From assembly GCA_963642705.1 (NCBI GenBank), contig CAVIHU010000004.1, forward strand, positions 1 through 64,000: a DNA stretch of 64,000 bases, written 5' to 3'. Both the position numbers and the translations under genes were made by a program. Positions 34,503 through 43,414 of the stretch are shown here, one piece after another. Below the pieces are notes generated by a model, which was not told the DNA's origin, made no database searches, and saw only the letters and a program-made list of their open reading frames with translations. Every line of letters begins with the position of its first letter. The first letter of the stretch is position 1. The DNA is from UBA11524 sp963642705. GTDB taxonomy: Bacteria; Bacillota; Clostridia; Christensenellales; Aristaeellaceae.

Positions 34503-36755
34503 ATGAAGGATTGCCTGTGGATTGGCGTGGAACACGCGGAGGCAAGCGGACGCTTCGCTTATTTCAGACTTGATTTTCAGCTGAGTGAGCTTACTGTGGC
34601 CGATGTGGAAATCACCGCGGCGGCGCGCTACCGACTGTGGGTAAACGGTCAGCCGGTTTGTTCGGGACCGTGCACGGGCGACACGCATGTGTGGTACTTC
34701 GACCGCATCGATTTGACGGATTACCTCCGCAAAGGCCGCAACTGCCTTGCCGTGCAGGTGATCTGCCTTGATCATGCCAAAGCACTTCATCAGACAAGCG
34801 CAAATGCCTCGCTGTTCCGCGCGCCTGTGCCCGACCATCGCCATCGTCTTGCATTTTCAGGGCGCATTGGTGGAATAGACCTATCCACCGGTAAGGCGGA
34901 TTGGCGCGTGATGCTGGATGAAAGCACATATTTGAGCATGGACAGGAACACGGAGAACCTCGGCGCATATCCAGAAACGGTTGACTTCCGTCAAACACCG
35001 GCCGATTGGAAAACGGGTGATTGCACCACATGGGTGAAGGCAGATGTACTGGACAGCCTGAATCCGGGGCGCTTTGAAACGATGTTCGGAGTTGGCAGAC
35101 GCTATACGCTTGCTGAACGCCCGATTCCGATGCTGTTTGAGCGAGAGGAATTGTTTGTCCGTGAAATCATGACAAAAACGGGTCTGCTGGAGAAGGAAAG
35201 TGCGTCCGTTCCGCCGAATATAGTTTTTGAATGCGTGCTCGATGCCGGACAAATCAAAATGACGCGCCCTGCCTTTTCCGTCAGCGGCGGCAGGAATGGC
35301 GTGATGCGGATTACCTATTTTGAGAAATTCCAGAAGGATGGCGAAAACCTGCGGCGCGATGACTGGCAGCACGGCGAAATCATCGGTATAACCGACTGCG
35401 TCACACTGGATGGCGGTTCGGTTTGCTATGAGCCGTTCTATCAGCGGACGTTCCGGTTCGTCCGCATTTGCATCGAAACGCAGGCAGAAGGCGCAGTGCT
35501 CCAATTGCCGCGCTACCGCAGGACGGGCTATCCGCTTACGATGGACAGCCATGTCGCATCGTCCGTTCCGTGGGTGGAGCAGGTGTGGCGCATGAGCATA
35601 GAAACGCTGCAAAACTGCATGCTGGATACCTATATGGATTGCCCGTATTACGAGCAGATGCAGTACATCATGGATACGCGTCTGCAGGTGCTCTTCAACC
35701 TGTCCGTCAGCCATGATACGGCGCTCGCCCGAAAGGCACTTGCAGAATTTCATCGCGGCATGCTGCCGTGCGGCTTGCTTCAGGGCAAGTATCCGTCCGC
35801 GTATCCGCAGGTGATTTCAACCTTCTCACTGCACTTTGTGTTCATGGTATGGGAGTATTACGAGCATACAGGTGATTCGTCCGTTCTCCGTGCGTACCGT
35901 GCTGACTGCGACCGGATTCTGGACTATTTCGCAGATCATATGACACAGCGAGGCTTGATGGGACATACAGGATTCTGGCCGTTTGTGGACTGGCTGGAGG
36001 CATGGAACGAAACATGCGGCATGCCGGAGGCACTTCAGCACGGCGAAAGCACAATTATCTCACTGATGTACGCTTATGCGCTGGGATGCGCCGCGGACAT
36101 CAATCGCCACAGCGGTAGAGCATGCATGGCGGAGGAGTATGAATCGCGCAAGCAGGCGGTTTGCGATGCGGTGAAGGCGCTTTGCTGGAATGAGGAGCGT
36201 GGCATGTTCCGCGAAGGACCGGAGTTTGAGCAGTACACGCGTCATGCGCAGGCGTGGGCAGTGCTATGCGACATGGCGGACGAAAGTGTCCTCAAGGCGG
36301 CGCTGGAAAATTCTGATGTGCTGAATGTTACATTCGCCACGTCCTACGAATGGATGCGTGCACTTGAAAAAACTGGCATGTACAGTTATGCAGCGGAGGC
36401 GTTGCGGGCGTGGATTCGCCTGATTGCGCTGGACTGCAAGACGTGCCCCGAAACGCCTCATTATGCGCGCAGCGACAATCACGCGTGGAGTGCGTTGCCC
36501 ATGCTGGAGCTGCTGCGCGGCATCGCGGGTATTCATGCGGCGGAACCAGGCTGGAAGAGTGTGAGGATTGCACCGAATCTGCTGGGCTTGCCGGACTTGA
36601 CAGGCATAGCCGCAACGCCGGCAGGGGACATCCGATTCGATTATACGCAGAAGCAGTATGCTGTTACCCTGCCGAAGGGAATGCACGGAACGTTTGTCGG
36701 TCCGAACGGCGAAAACGTTCCGCTGCACGAGGGAAAGCAAATTATTCAGGCATAA
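34503..36755 (+). CDS. Alpha-L-rhamnosidase-like protein (GH78-type)
   Basis: A 750-residue cytoplasmic protein. The N-terminal beta domains have the rhamnosidase-type jelly-roll signature (AAARYRLWVNGQPV; WYFDRIDLTDYLRKGRNCLAVQV). The central and C-terminal part is an (alpha/alpha)6 barrel with MDCPYYEQMQY, FVDWLEAWNE and a final beta domain (AEPGWKSVRIAP). GH78 enzymes release terminal L-rhamnose from pectin side chains or plant glycosides. The ATG at 34503 lies 7 nt after GGGGAG. The acidic residues of the barrel are present, but the exact catalytic Glu cannot be assigned by eye, so a related function in the same clan remains possible. Confidence 0.75.
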   Translation: MKDCLWIGVEHAEASGRFAYFRLDFQLSELTVADVEITAAARYRLWVNGQPVCSGPCTGDTHVWYFDRIDLTDYLRKGRNCLAVQVICLDHAKALHQTSANASLFRAPVPDHRHRLAFSGRIGGIDLSTGKADWRVMLDESTYLSMDRNTENLGAYPETVDFRQTPADWKTGDCTTWVKADVLDSLNPGRFETMFGVGRRYTLAERPIPMLFEREELFVREIMTKTGLLEKESASVPPNIVFECVLDAGQIKMTRPAFSVSGGRNGVMRITYFEKFQKDGENLRRDDWQHGEIIGITDCVTLDGGSVCYEPFYQRTFRFVRICIETQAEGAVLQLPRYRRTGYPLTMDSHVASSVPWVEQVWRMSIETLQNCMLDTYMDCPYYEQMQYIMDTRLQVLFNLSVSHDTALARKALAEFHRGMLPCGLLQGKYPSAYPQVISTFSLHFVFMVWEYYEHTGDSSVLRAYRADCDRILDYFADHMTQRGLMGHTGFWPFVDWLEAWNETCGMPEALQHGESTIISLMYAYALGCAADINRHSGRACMAEEYESRKQAVCDAVKALCWNEERGMFREGPEFEQYTRHAQAWAVLCDMADESVLKAALENSDVLNVTFATSYEWMRALEKTGMYSYAAEALRAWIRLIALDCKTCPETPHYARSDNHAWSALPMLELLRGIAGIHAAEPGWKSVRIAPNLLGLPDLTGIAATPAGDIRFDYTQKQYAVTLPKGMHGTFVGPNGENVPLHEGKQIIQA

Positions 36756-36766
36756 GGAGAAAAAAC

Positions 36767-38302
36767 ATGAAGCAATATGAGACGTTTGAGCTGCGCTTTT
36801 CGGGTGATGTGCTGACAGAAAACTGGGCTGACATTGACTTGACGGCGAAATTCACCTGCAACGGCAAAAGCAGGATGGTCAAGGGCTTTTACGATGGTGA
36901 CGGCACGTATATCGTGCGTTATCTACCGGAGGAGGCAGGCGAATATTCATGGCAAGTGCAGGGCTGCATTTCGGCGCAGGGGAAAGTGACGTGTGAACCG
37001 GCAGATGGTGCGCACGGCATGGTGCATGCGGTCGGGACGCACTTCGAGTACGCGGATGGTACTCCGTTTTATCCGTTCGGGACGACCGTGTACGCGCTGG
37101 CATCGCAGGAGGACGCGTTGGTCGCGCAGACGCTCGAAACGCTGCGAAATGCGCCTTTCAACAAGGTGCGTATGTGCGTGTTTCCTAAGCATTACGACTA
37201 CAATCACAACGAGCCGCCGTATTACGCCTTCGAGAAGAATGCGGACGGCAGCTGGGATGTATCAAGACCCTGTATTGCATTCTGGCACCGGTTTGAGCAA
37301 ATTCTGGATGAAATCATGGCGATGGGCATTCAGGTCGACCTGATTCTGTTCCATCCGTATGACCGTTGGGGATTCAATGCGATGACGCAGCAGGAGAATC
37401 TTGCATATCTGGACTATCTGCTCCGTCGCCTGAGTGCAGAACCGAACATCTGGTGGTCGCTGGCGAACGAATATGATCTGGCGATGGCGCATAAGACGCT
37501 TGCTGACTGGGAGGAAATTGAGGAATATGTCGCGGCGAACGACCCGTTCCATCATCTGCTGTCCAACCACAATTGCATGTGCTTCTGGGATGCGACACGC
37601 CCGAACGTCACCCATGCGAGCCTGCAAACGAAGGCACATACGGAAATTCCACGCTGGCTGAAGGAATACGGCAAGCCTGTCATTATCGATGAATGCGGCT
37701 ATGAGGGAAATCTGATGCACCTTTGGGGCAGCTTGTCTGCACAGGAAATGGTGCACCGCTTCTGGCGTGCGGTATCGTCAGGAGCTTATGGTACGCACGG
37801 CGAGACGTTTCTCTCGGACGATGACGTATTGTGGTGGGCACGAGGCGGCAAGCTTAAGGGCGAAAGTCCAAAGCGAATCGCGTTCCTGCGTGAAATCATC
37901 GAAAGCCTGCCGGGACCGCTTGAACCGTTTCAGGTTGGCTTCAGCAGAATCGGCATGTTGACAACCGACGAGCTGGCGCAGGTTGTCAGGATGGCGGACA
38001 ATGGCTTCGTGCAGACATTCGGCGGCAGCGCGTTGCGGATGAAGGAACGGGACAGATGGGCGCACATGAATGCCGAGCACACGTATCAGGCACATTACGG
38101 TGAGGAATGCTATATGCATTTCTGCGACAGGCAGTGCTACGGCGAAATGGTGCTTGTGCTGCCGGAGAACAGGCAGTATCGAATCGAAATCATCGATGCA
38201 TGGAACATGACGCGCGAGGTATTCGCGGAGAACGTCAGCGGAAAGACAATGGTAAAATTGCCCGGGCGCGAAAGCATGGCGGTTCTCGCGGTGCGTGTCT
38301 GA
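36767..38302 (+). CDS. DUF5060-domain glycoside hydrolase (putative)
   Basis: A 511-residue cytoplasmic protein. Residues about 1-75 look like a DUF5060-type beta domain (YETFELRFSG; FYDGDGTYIVRYLPEEAGEYSW). This leads into a TIM barrel that begins at FEYADGTPFYPFGTTVYAL, a DUF4038-like opening. Probable catalytic acids are the Glu of WWSLANEYDL and the Glu of VIIDECGYEG. The last 80 residues are a beta domain of DUF5605 type. Relatives include pectin-side-chain enzymes and agarase-like proteins, so the glycan specificity is open. It starts 11 bp after the rhamnosidase-like gene and ends 12 bp before the GH3 gene. Confidence 0.7.
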   Translation: MKQYETFELRFSGDVLTENWADIDLTAKFTCNGKSRMVKGFYDGDGTYIVRYLPEEAGEYSWQVQGCISAQGKVTCEPADGAHGMVHAVGTHFEYADGTPFYPFGTTVYALASQEDALVAQTLETLRNAPFNKVRMCVFPKHYDYNHNEPPYYAFEKNADGSWDVSRPCIAFWHRFEQILDEIMAMGIQVDLILFHPYDRWGFNAMTQQENLAYLDYLLRRLSAEPNIWWSLANEYDLAMAHKTLADWEEIEEYVAANDPFHHLLSNHNCMCFWDATRPNVTHASLQTKAHTEIPRWLKEYGKPVIIDECGYEGNLMHLWGSLSAQEMVHRFWRAVSSGAYGTHGETFLSDDDVLWWARGGKLKGESPKRIAFLREIIESLPGPLEPFQVGFSRIGMLTTDELAQVVRMADNGFVQTFGGSALRMKERDRWAHMNAEHTYQAHYGEECYMHFCDRQCYGEMVLVLPENRQYRIEIIDAWNMTREVFAENVSGKTMVKLPGRESMAVLAVRV

Positions 38303-38314
38303 GAGGAGAAGAGC

Positions 38315-40729
38315 ATGGAAGCATACATGAACATCAGCCTGAGCGCAAAGAAACGCGCCGAGTTGCTGCTGAAGGAAATGACGCTGGAAGAAAAGGTTGC
38401 TCAGCTCGCCGGCGTGTTTGCCGTCAAGGGACGCGAGGAGCAGATGGCATCGTTTTTCCGCAACGGCATCGGGCAAATCAGCACGCTGTCCTTCCGCATG
38501 TGCGAAAGTACCGAGGAGATTGCGCAGTGGCAGAGAAAGCTCCAAACAGCAGTGATGGCATCGAGCCGCCTTCATATTCCTGCCGTGTTCCACATGGAAG
38601 GACTTTGTGGTCCGCTTATGATCACAACAACCGCATTTCCGTCCGGCGTGAGCCGCGGTTCCGGCTTTGATCCGGCGATGGAGGAGAAAATCGGTCAGAC
38701 GGTCAGCAGGCAGGAGGCGGCATTCGGCATTACACAGATTCTCGCACCAGTGCTCGATATTTCCCGCGATTCGCGCATGGGCCGTCAGTGTGAACCCTAC
38801 GGCGAGGATCCGACGCTTGCCGCTGCGCTGGGTGCAGCCTTCACGCATGGTATTCAGGAGACAACAACGGCAGGCCGTACGCCGGAATCTGCTGCGAAGC
38901 ATTTCTTTGCCTTCCACAATTCGTCCGGTGGCATTCATGGCGCACATGCGGATGCTGGTGAACGGTTACTGATGGAAATCTACGGAAAGCCGTTTCAAGC
39001 AGCCATCACAGAAGCTGGACTGCGCGGCATCATGCCCTGCTATGATTCGCTGAACGGGTTGCCCGTGCACGCATCGAAGCATTATTTGACGGATGTGCTT
39101 CGCAACCAGATGGGCTTTGACGGCGTGACGGTGTCTGACTACGGCGGCATCAGCAATGTGCATGACGTGCAGGGTATCTGCGAAACGATGGGGGAGGCAG
39201 GACTTCGCTGCCTGACGGCTGGCATGGATGTCGAACTGCCTATGCCGGTTGCTTACAGTAAGGAAATGACGGAGATGTTCCGTAGCGGAAAGGCGGACAT
39301 GGCAATCCTGGACAACGCCGTGCTGCGCGTCCTGGAAGCGAAGTTCCGCATGGGATTGTTTGAGCATCCGTTCTCGCTTGACGGTGAGGAGCTGGACAAG
39401 ACAATCCATCATGCGGAGGATGACGAAATCGCTATGCAGTCGGCGCGTCAGTCGCTGGTACTGCTGAAGAATAACGGCGCACTGCCGCTGTCTGGCAGGG
39501 AAGGGACGATTGCGGTCATCGGCCCGCACGCGAATAATCCACGCTACTATTTCGGTGGCTACACACACCTGAGCATGGTGGAGGCGCAGCACGCTGCAAT
39601 GAACTCCATGGCAGGCATCGGTGCAGGCGGCGACACGGCGAAGGTACAGATGGAACGCGTGCCCGGCAGCAAAGTGCAGGCGGATGAGACGGAGCAGTTT
39701 GACAATGTGCTGAAGCTCCTTGAACCGGAATGCAGGAGCCTTCTGCAATCGATTCGGGAAGCGCTGCCCGACTGCAAGGTTCTCTATGCGCAGGGTTATC
39801 ATAAGGCAGGCGATGATAAGAGCCTATTCGCTGAGGCACTCGATATAGCGAAGCATGCGGATGTCATCCTGCTGACGCTTGGCGGCAAGAACGGCTCCGG
39901 CTCCATTGCAACGATGGGCGAGGGCGTTGACGGCACGGACGTCAATTTGCCAGCCTGTCAGGATGCGTTCATCCGTGAGGTCAGCAAGCTGGGCAAACCA
40001 CTCATCGGCGTGCATTTTGACGGACGCCCGATTTCCAGCGATACGGCGGATGAATGTCTGGACGCAATTCTGGAATGCTGGAATCCGGCAACCTTCACTG
40101 CGCAAGCTGTAACGGATGTGTTGCTTGGCAGGGAGAACCCGTCCGGCAAGCTGCCGTTGTCCATTGCACGCAATGCAGGGCAGATTCCTGTCTACTACAA
40201 CCATCCGAACGGATCGATGTGGCATCAGGGAAAGAGTATCGGATTTCGGGACTATGTGGACTGTCCGCATACGCCGCGCTACTGCTTTGGTCACGGCCTG
40301 AGCTACACCACGTTTGAATACAGCGATTTGCAGATGGACAAGCATGACAGCCTGCCGTTTGAGCCGCTCAACATTTCAATGCGTATCAGGAACACCGGCA
40401 AGTGCGCTGGAACGGAAATTGTCCAGCTGTACGTGAAGGACGTGTATGCCTCCATGACGCGCCCTGTGAAAGAGCTGCAGGGCTTTGCGCGCGTGCCGCT
40501 TCAGCCGGGCGAGGTTAAGCGGGTGACATTCGTCCTACAGCCGAGCCAGATGGCGTTTCTTGATGAGGATATGTGCTGGAAGGTCGAACATGGCGCATTC
40601 GAGGTGCAGGTTGGCACATCCTCTGAGGATATCCGGCTGACCGACACGTTTACAGTGACGGAGGACGGTTATCTCGAGGGACGCGACCGCGCCTTCTATT
40701 GCATTGGCAAGGCGGAGAAGGAGGCATAA
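38315..40729 (+). CDS. Glycoside hydrolase family 3 beta-glycosidase
   Basis: An 804-residue cytoplasmic enzyme with the standard GH3 order: N-terminal barrel (AKKRAELLLKEMTLEEKVAQL; KHFFAFHN), nucleophile Asp in DGVTVSDYGG near residue 275, C-terminal sandwich (ARQSLVLLKNNGALPLS; GHGLSYTTFEYSD) and a fibronectin-III-like end (CAGTEIVQLYVKD). GH3 members cleave beta-glucosides, beta-xylosides or arabinosides from non-reducing ends. The nearby xylulokinase gene favours xylosidase activity, but sequence alone cannot decide. GAGAGGAG precedes the ATG. Unlike the GH3 protein at 15391 it is not permuted and has no membrane segments. Confidence 0.92.
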   Translation: MEAYMNISLSAKKRAELLLKEMTLEEKVAQLAGVFAVKGREEQMASFFRNGIGQISTLSFRMCESTEEIAQWQRKLQTAVMASSRLHIPAVFHMEGLCGPLMITTTAFPSGVSRGSGFDPAMEEKIGQTVSRQEAAFGITQILAPVLDISRDSRMGRQCEPYGEDPTLAAALGAAFTHGIQETTTAGRTPESAAKHFFAFHNSSGGIHGAHADAGERLLMEIYGKPFQAAITEAGLRGIMPCYDSLNGLPVHASKHYLTDVLRNQMGFDGVTVSDYGGISNVHDVQGICETMGEAGLRCLTAGMDVELPMPVAYSKEMTEMFRSGKADMAILDNAVLRVLEAKFRMGLFEHPFSLDGEELDKTIHHAEDDEIAMQSARQSLVLLKNNGALPLSGREGTIAVIGPHANNPRYYFGGYTHLSMVEAQHAAMNSMAGIGAGGDTAKVQMERVPGSKVQADETEQFDNVLKLLEPECRSLLQSIREALPDCKVLYAQGYHKAGDDKSLFAEALDIAKHADVILLTLGGKNGSGSIATMGEGVDGTDVNLPACQDAFIREVSKLGKPLIGVHFDGRPISSDTADECLDAILECWNPATFTAQAVTDVLLGRENPSGKLPLSIARNAGQIPVYYNHPNGSMWHQGKSIGFRDYVDCPHTPRYCFGHGLSYTTFEYSDLQMDKHDSLPFEPLNISMRIRNTGKCAGTEIVQLYVKDVYASMTRPVKELQGFARVPLQPGEVKRVTFVLQPSQMAFLDEDMCWKVEHGAFEVQVGTSSEDIRLTDTFTVTEDGYLEGRDRAFYCIGKAEKEA

Positions 40730-40731
40730 GC

Positions 40732-43260
40732 ATGGAACGGAGCATGGCAATCAATCAGGGATGGCTGTTCGGCATGGGCATGCTGGACGGCGGCGACAAA
40801 ATGCGTGGCGTGCTTGGCACAAAGACGGTCAATCTTCCACATGATTACATGATTGAAAACAATGTCTGTGCACAAGCACCATCCGGCGCAGCCAGCGGCT
40901 ATTACAATGCCGGCGCAGCACATTATGTCAAGGAACTTGTTATTCCGGCAGAATGGGCGGATGAGCACGTATTCCTCCGGATTGACGGCGCGATGATGAA
41001 TACGACCGTCGAGGTCAACGGCGCGCTGGCAGGGCTGCAGCATTACGGCTACGCGCCCTTTGAGCTGGATATCACGAATCTGGTCTATTTCGGCGAGAAG
41101 AACCGCGTTGTGATCACGACGAATCCCAGCATGCAGCCAAACTCGCGCTGGTACACCGGCGCAGGGCTGTTCCGCGGTGTATTGCTTGTGCATATGCCGA
41201 AGCTCCATGTAGCCTTCGGCGGATTGAGTGGCTATACACGAAAGATTGAGTACAGTGCGGACGGCTCACCGGAAACCGCATACGTGCAGGTCAGTGCTGA
41301 AATCAGGAATGAGCATGCGCAGAACCGCGTGGCGGAGGTGTACTTCTCGCTGATTCGCGAGGATAACGGCGAAACGGTCATTGCGCGCAGGATGATCACG
41401 CAGGTGCAGGCGCTGTCCTCCGGTACGGCGCACATGACGCTGACGGTGGATCAACCGATGCTGTGGAGCGTTGAAACGCCGCAACTCTATCGCTTGTGTG
41501 TCAGCGTCAAGGAAATCGCCGTGTACAAGACGCACATGATTCCCGTCAAAACGCCGGCGGTCGATGCGGACAGCGTGCTCTTCGGCATCCGCACCATTGA
41601 GGCGGACGTCCGTCATGGACTGCGCGTGAACGGCAGAACGGTGAAGCTACGGGGCGGTTGTCTCCATCATGACAACGGTGTAATCGGCGCGGTTACCGCC
41701 TACGATGTCGAAGCGCGAAAAATCCGCAGGCTCAAGGAGGTGGGCTTCAATGCCATCCGGACAACGCATAATCCGCCCTCCTCGGCATTGCTTGAGGTAT
41801 GCGATCGGTTGGGCATGTATGTGTTCGATGAAGCCTTTGACGCATGGGGAATGGGCAAGCAGCCGGGCGATTACAACCAGTATTTCGATACCGATTGGGA
41901 GAAGGATTTGACGGCCTTTGTCTGCCGCGACCGCTGCCATCCGAGCGTCATTCTCTGGTCGACCGGCAACGAAATCCCCGAGCGTGCAGGTTTGAATAAC
42001 GGCTACGTGTGGGCGACGCGCCTGGCGGAAAAAATCAGGCAGCTTGACCCGAGCAGACCGATTTCCAACGCCATCTGTTCCTTCTGGAACGGTCTGGACG
42101 ATACGTTGATGGCGGAACAGCTGCGTAAGTGGAAGGCGTCCATGGCAGACGGCGTGCAGAATGCCGACATCGGCGGCAAGAAGGACTTGCTTTGGGAGCA
42201 GTACACCGAAGCCTTTGTCAACGGACTTGATATTGTCGGCTATAACTACCTCGAAGGAAAGTATGAGCAGGATCATGTCATGTTCCCGGAGCGCGTAATG
42301 CTGGGCAGCGAGAATTACCCGAAGGAAATCGGCTTGCATTGGCCGATGATCGAGAAAACGCCTTGGGTGATCGGCGATTTCACATGGACGGCATGGGATT
42401 ACATCGGAGAGGCAGGCATCGGTAAAGCATGCTTCTATGAACCGGGCGATCCGCTGATTGCATCGCCGTGGGGTGCAGGCTCGCCGTTCCCCTGGCGTAC
42501 CGCGAACGATGCGGATTTCGACGTTACCGGGTGCATTCGTCCGCAGGGCATCTATCGCCGTATCGTGTGGGGAAGCCGCGAAACCGCCGTATTCTCCTAT
42601 GATCCGGATACGTTTGAAAAGGTGGAAACGTTGACACAATGGGGCTTTCCAGGTGTCTGGAAACGCTGGAACTGGCGCGGCTGCGAGGGTAAGCAGGTGA
42701 AAATTGCCGTCTTCAGCGCAGCAGAGGAAGTCGAGGTGCGCGTGAATGGCATCAGCCATGGCAGAATTCGCGCAGGCGAAGCACTGGTTCACGGCATGCC
42801 GATGACGTTCCTGTTCAGCGTCGTCTATCAGCCGGGCGAGGTGATTGCCGTCAGTTATTCAGGCGGACAGGAGGTCTCACGCGATGTGCTGCGTTCGGCG
42901 GGGGTGCCCTGCACCATTCGTCTGACGGCGGAGGAAGCGACGCTTCATGCCAACGGTTCTTCAATGGCGTTCGTTTATGCCGAACTGGTGGATGAAAACG
43001 GCATGGTCGTGCCTGATGCGGACACGTCCGTCACGGTGCAGGTAAGCGGCGCTGCCGAGCTGCTCGGCTTTGGTAGCGGCAATCCGATTACGGAGGAGAA
43101 CTACCGAACAGGCTGCTTCACTACGTATCTCGGCCGGGCGCTGGCAGTTCTGCGTGCAGGGTATGAGGCAGGCGAGGCCACCTTGTCGGTCAGCGCGGAC
43201 GGCATCGGAACAGCGAAAATGGCATTCCGTATCCTTAATTCAATCAATCCGACAAGGTAA
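40732..43260 (+). CDS. Glycoside hydrolase family 2 protein (beta-galactosidase-like)
   Basis: An 842-residue cytoplasmic GH2 enzyme: sugar-binding jelly roll (residues about 1-190, RWYTGAGLFRGV), immunoglobulin-like domain, TIM barrel (RLKEVGFNAIRTTHNPPS; acid/base Glu in WSTGNEIPE; nucleophile Glu likely in MLGSENYPKE) and C-terminal beta domains including a Big_4/DUF4982-like part. Such proteins remove beta-galactose, beta-glucuronate or similar end residues. The ATG lies 2 bp after the GH3 stop, and its ribosome site AAGGAGG lies inside the GH3 gene, so the two are translationally coupled. It is the last gene before the terminator at 43296-43325. Confidence 0.9.
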   Translation: MERSMAINQGWLFGMGMLDGGDKMRGVLGTKTVNLPHDYMIENNVCAQAPSGAASGYYNAGAAHYVKELVIPAEWADEHVFLRIDGAMMNTTVEVNGALAGLQHYGYAPFELDITNLVYFGEKNRVVITTNPSMQPNSRWYTGAGLFRGVLLVHMPKLHVAFGGLSGYTRKIEYSADGSPETAYVQVSAEIRNEHAQNRVAEVYFSLIREDNGETVIARRMITQVQALSSGTAHMTLTVDQPMLWSVETPQLYRLCVSVKEIAVYKTHMIPVKTPAVDADSVLFGIRTIEADVRHGLRVNGRTVKLRGGCLHHDNGVIGAVTAYDVEARKIRRLKEVGFNAIRTTHNPPSSALLEVCDRLGMYVFDEAFDAWGMGKQPGDYNQYFDTDWEKDLTAFVCRDRCHPSVILWSTGNEIPERAGLNNGYVWATRLAEKIRQLDPSRPISNAICSFWNGLDDTLMAEQLRKWKASMADGVQNADIGGKKDLLWEQYTEAFVNGLDIVGYNYLEGKYEQDHVMFPERVMLGSENYPKEIGLHWPMIEKTPWVIGDFTWTAWDYIGEAGIGKACFYEPGDPLIASPWGAGSPFPWRTANDADFDVTGCIRPQGIYRRIVWGSRETAVFSYDPDTFEKVETLTQWGFPGVWKRWNWRGCEGKQVKIAVFSAAEEVEVRVNGISHGRIRAGEALVHGMPMTFLFSVVYQPGEVIAVSYSGGQEVSRDVLRSAGVPCTIRLTAEEATLHANGSSMAFVYAELVDENGMVVPDADTSVTVQVSGAAELLGFGSGNPITEENYRTGCFTTYLGRALAVLRAGYEAGEATLSVSADGIGTAKMAFRILNSINPTR

Positions 43261-43295
43261 GGTATCACCTCATTTGTGCATTGTTACCATATAAT

Positions 43296-43325
43296 AAGCA
43301 CCCTGCTTGATTGAGCAGGGTGCTT
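43296..43325. terminator. Bidirectional terminator closing the glycan locus
   Basis: AAGCACCCTGCT (43296-43307) and AGCAGGGTGCTT (43314-43325) are perfectly complementary with a 6-nt loop. The U-tracts are modest. It lies between the convergent GH2 and xylulokinase genes. Confidence 0.75.
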
Positions 43326-43414
43326 ACTGTTAAGCGCAACATGATAAAACTGCGTAAATGTGCAATTTAAAGAATGCAGGGGAGGATTGCAGATGTCGTT
43401 TGTTTGCCCGTTTT

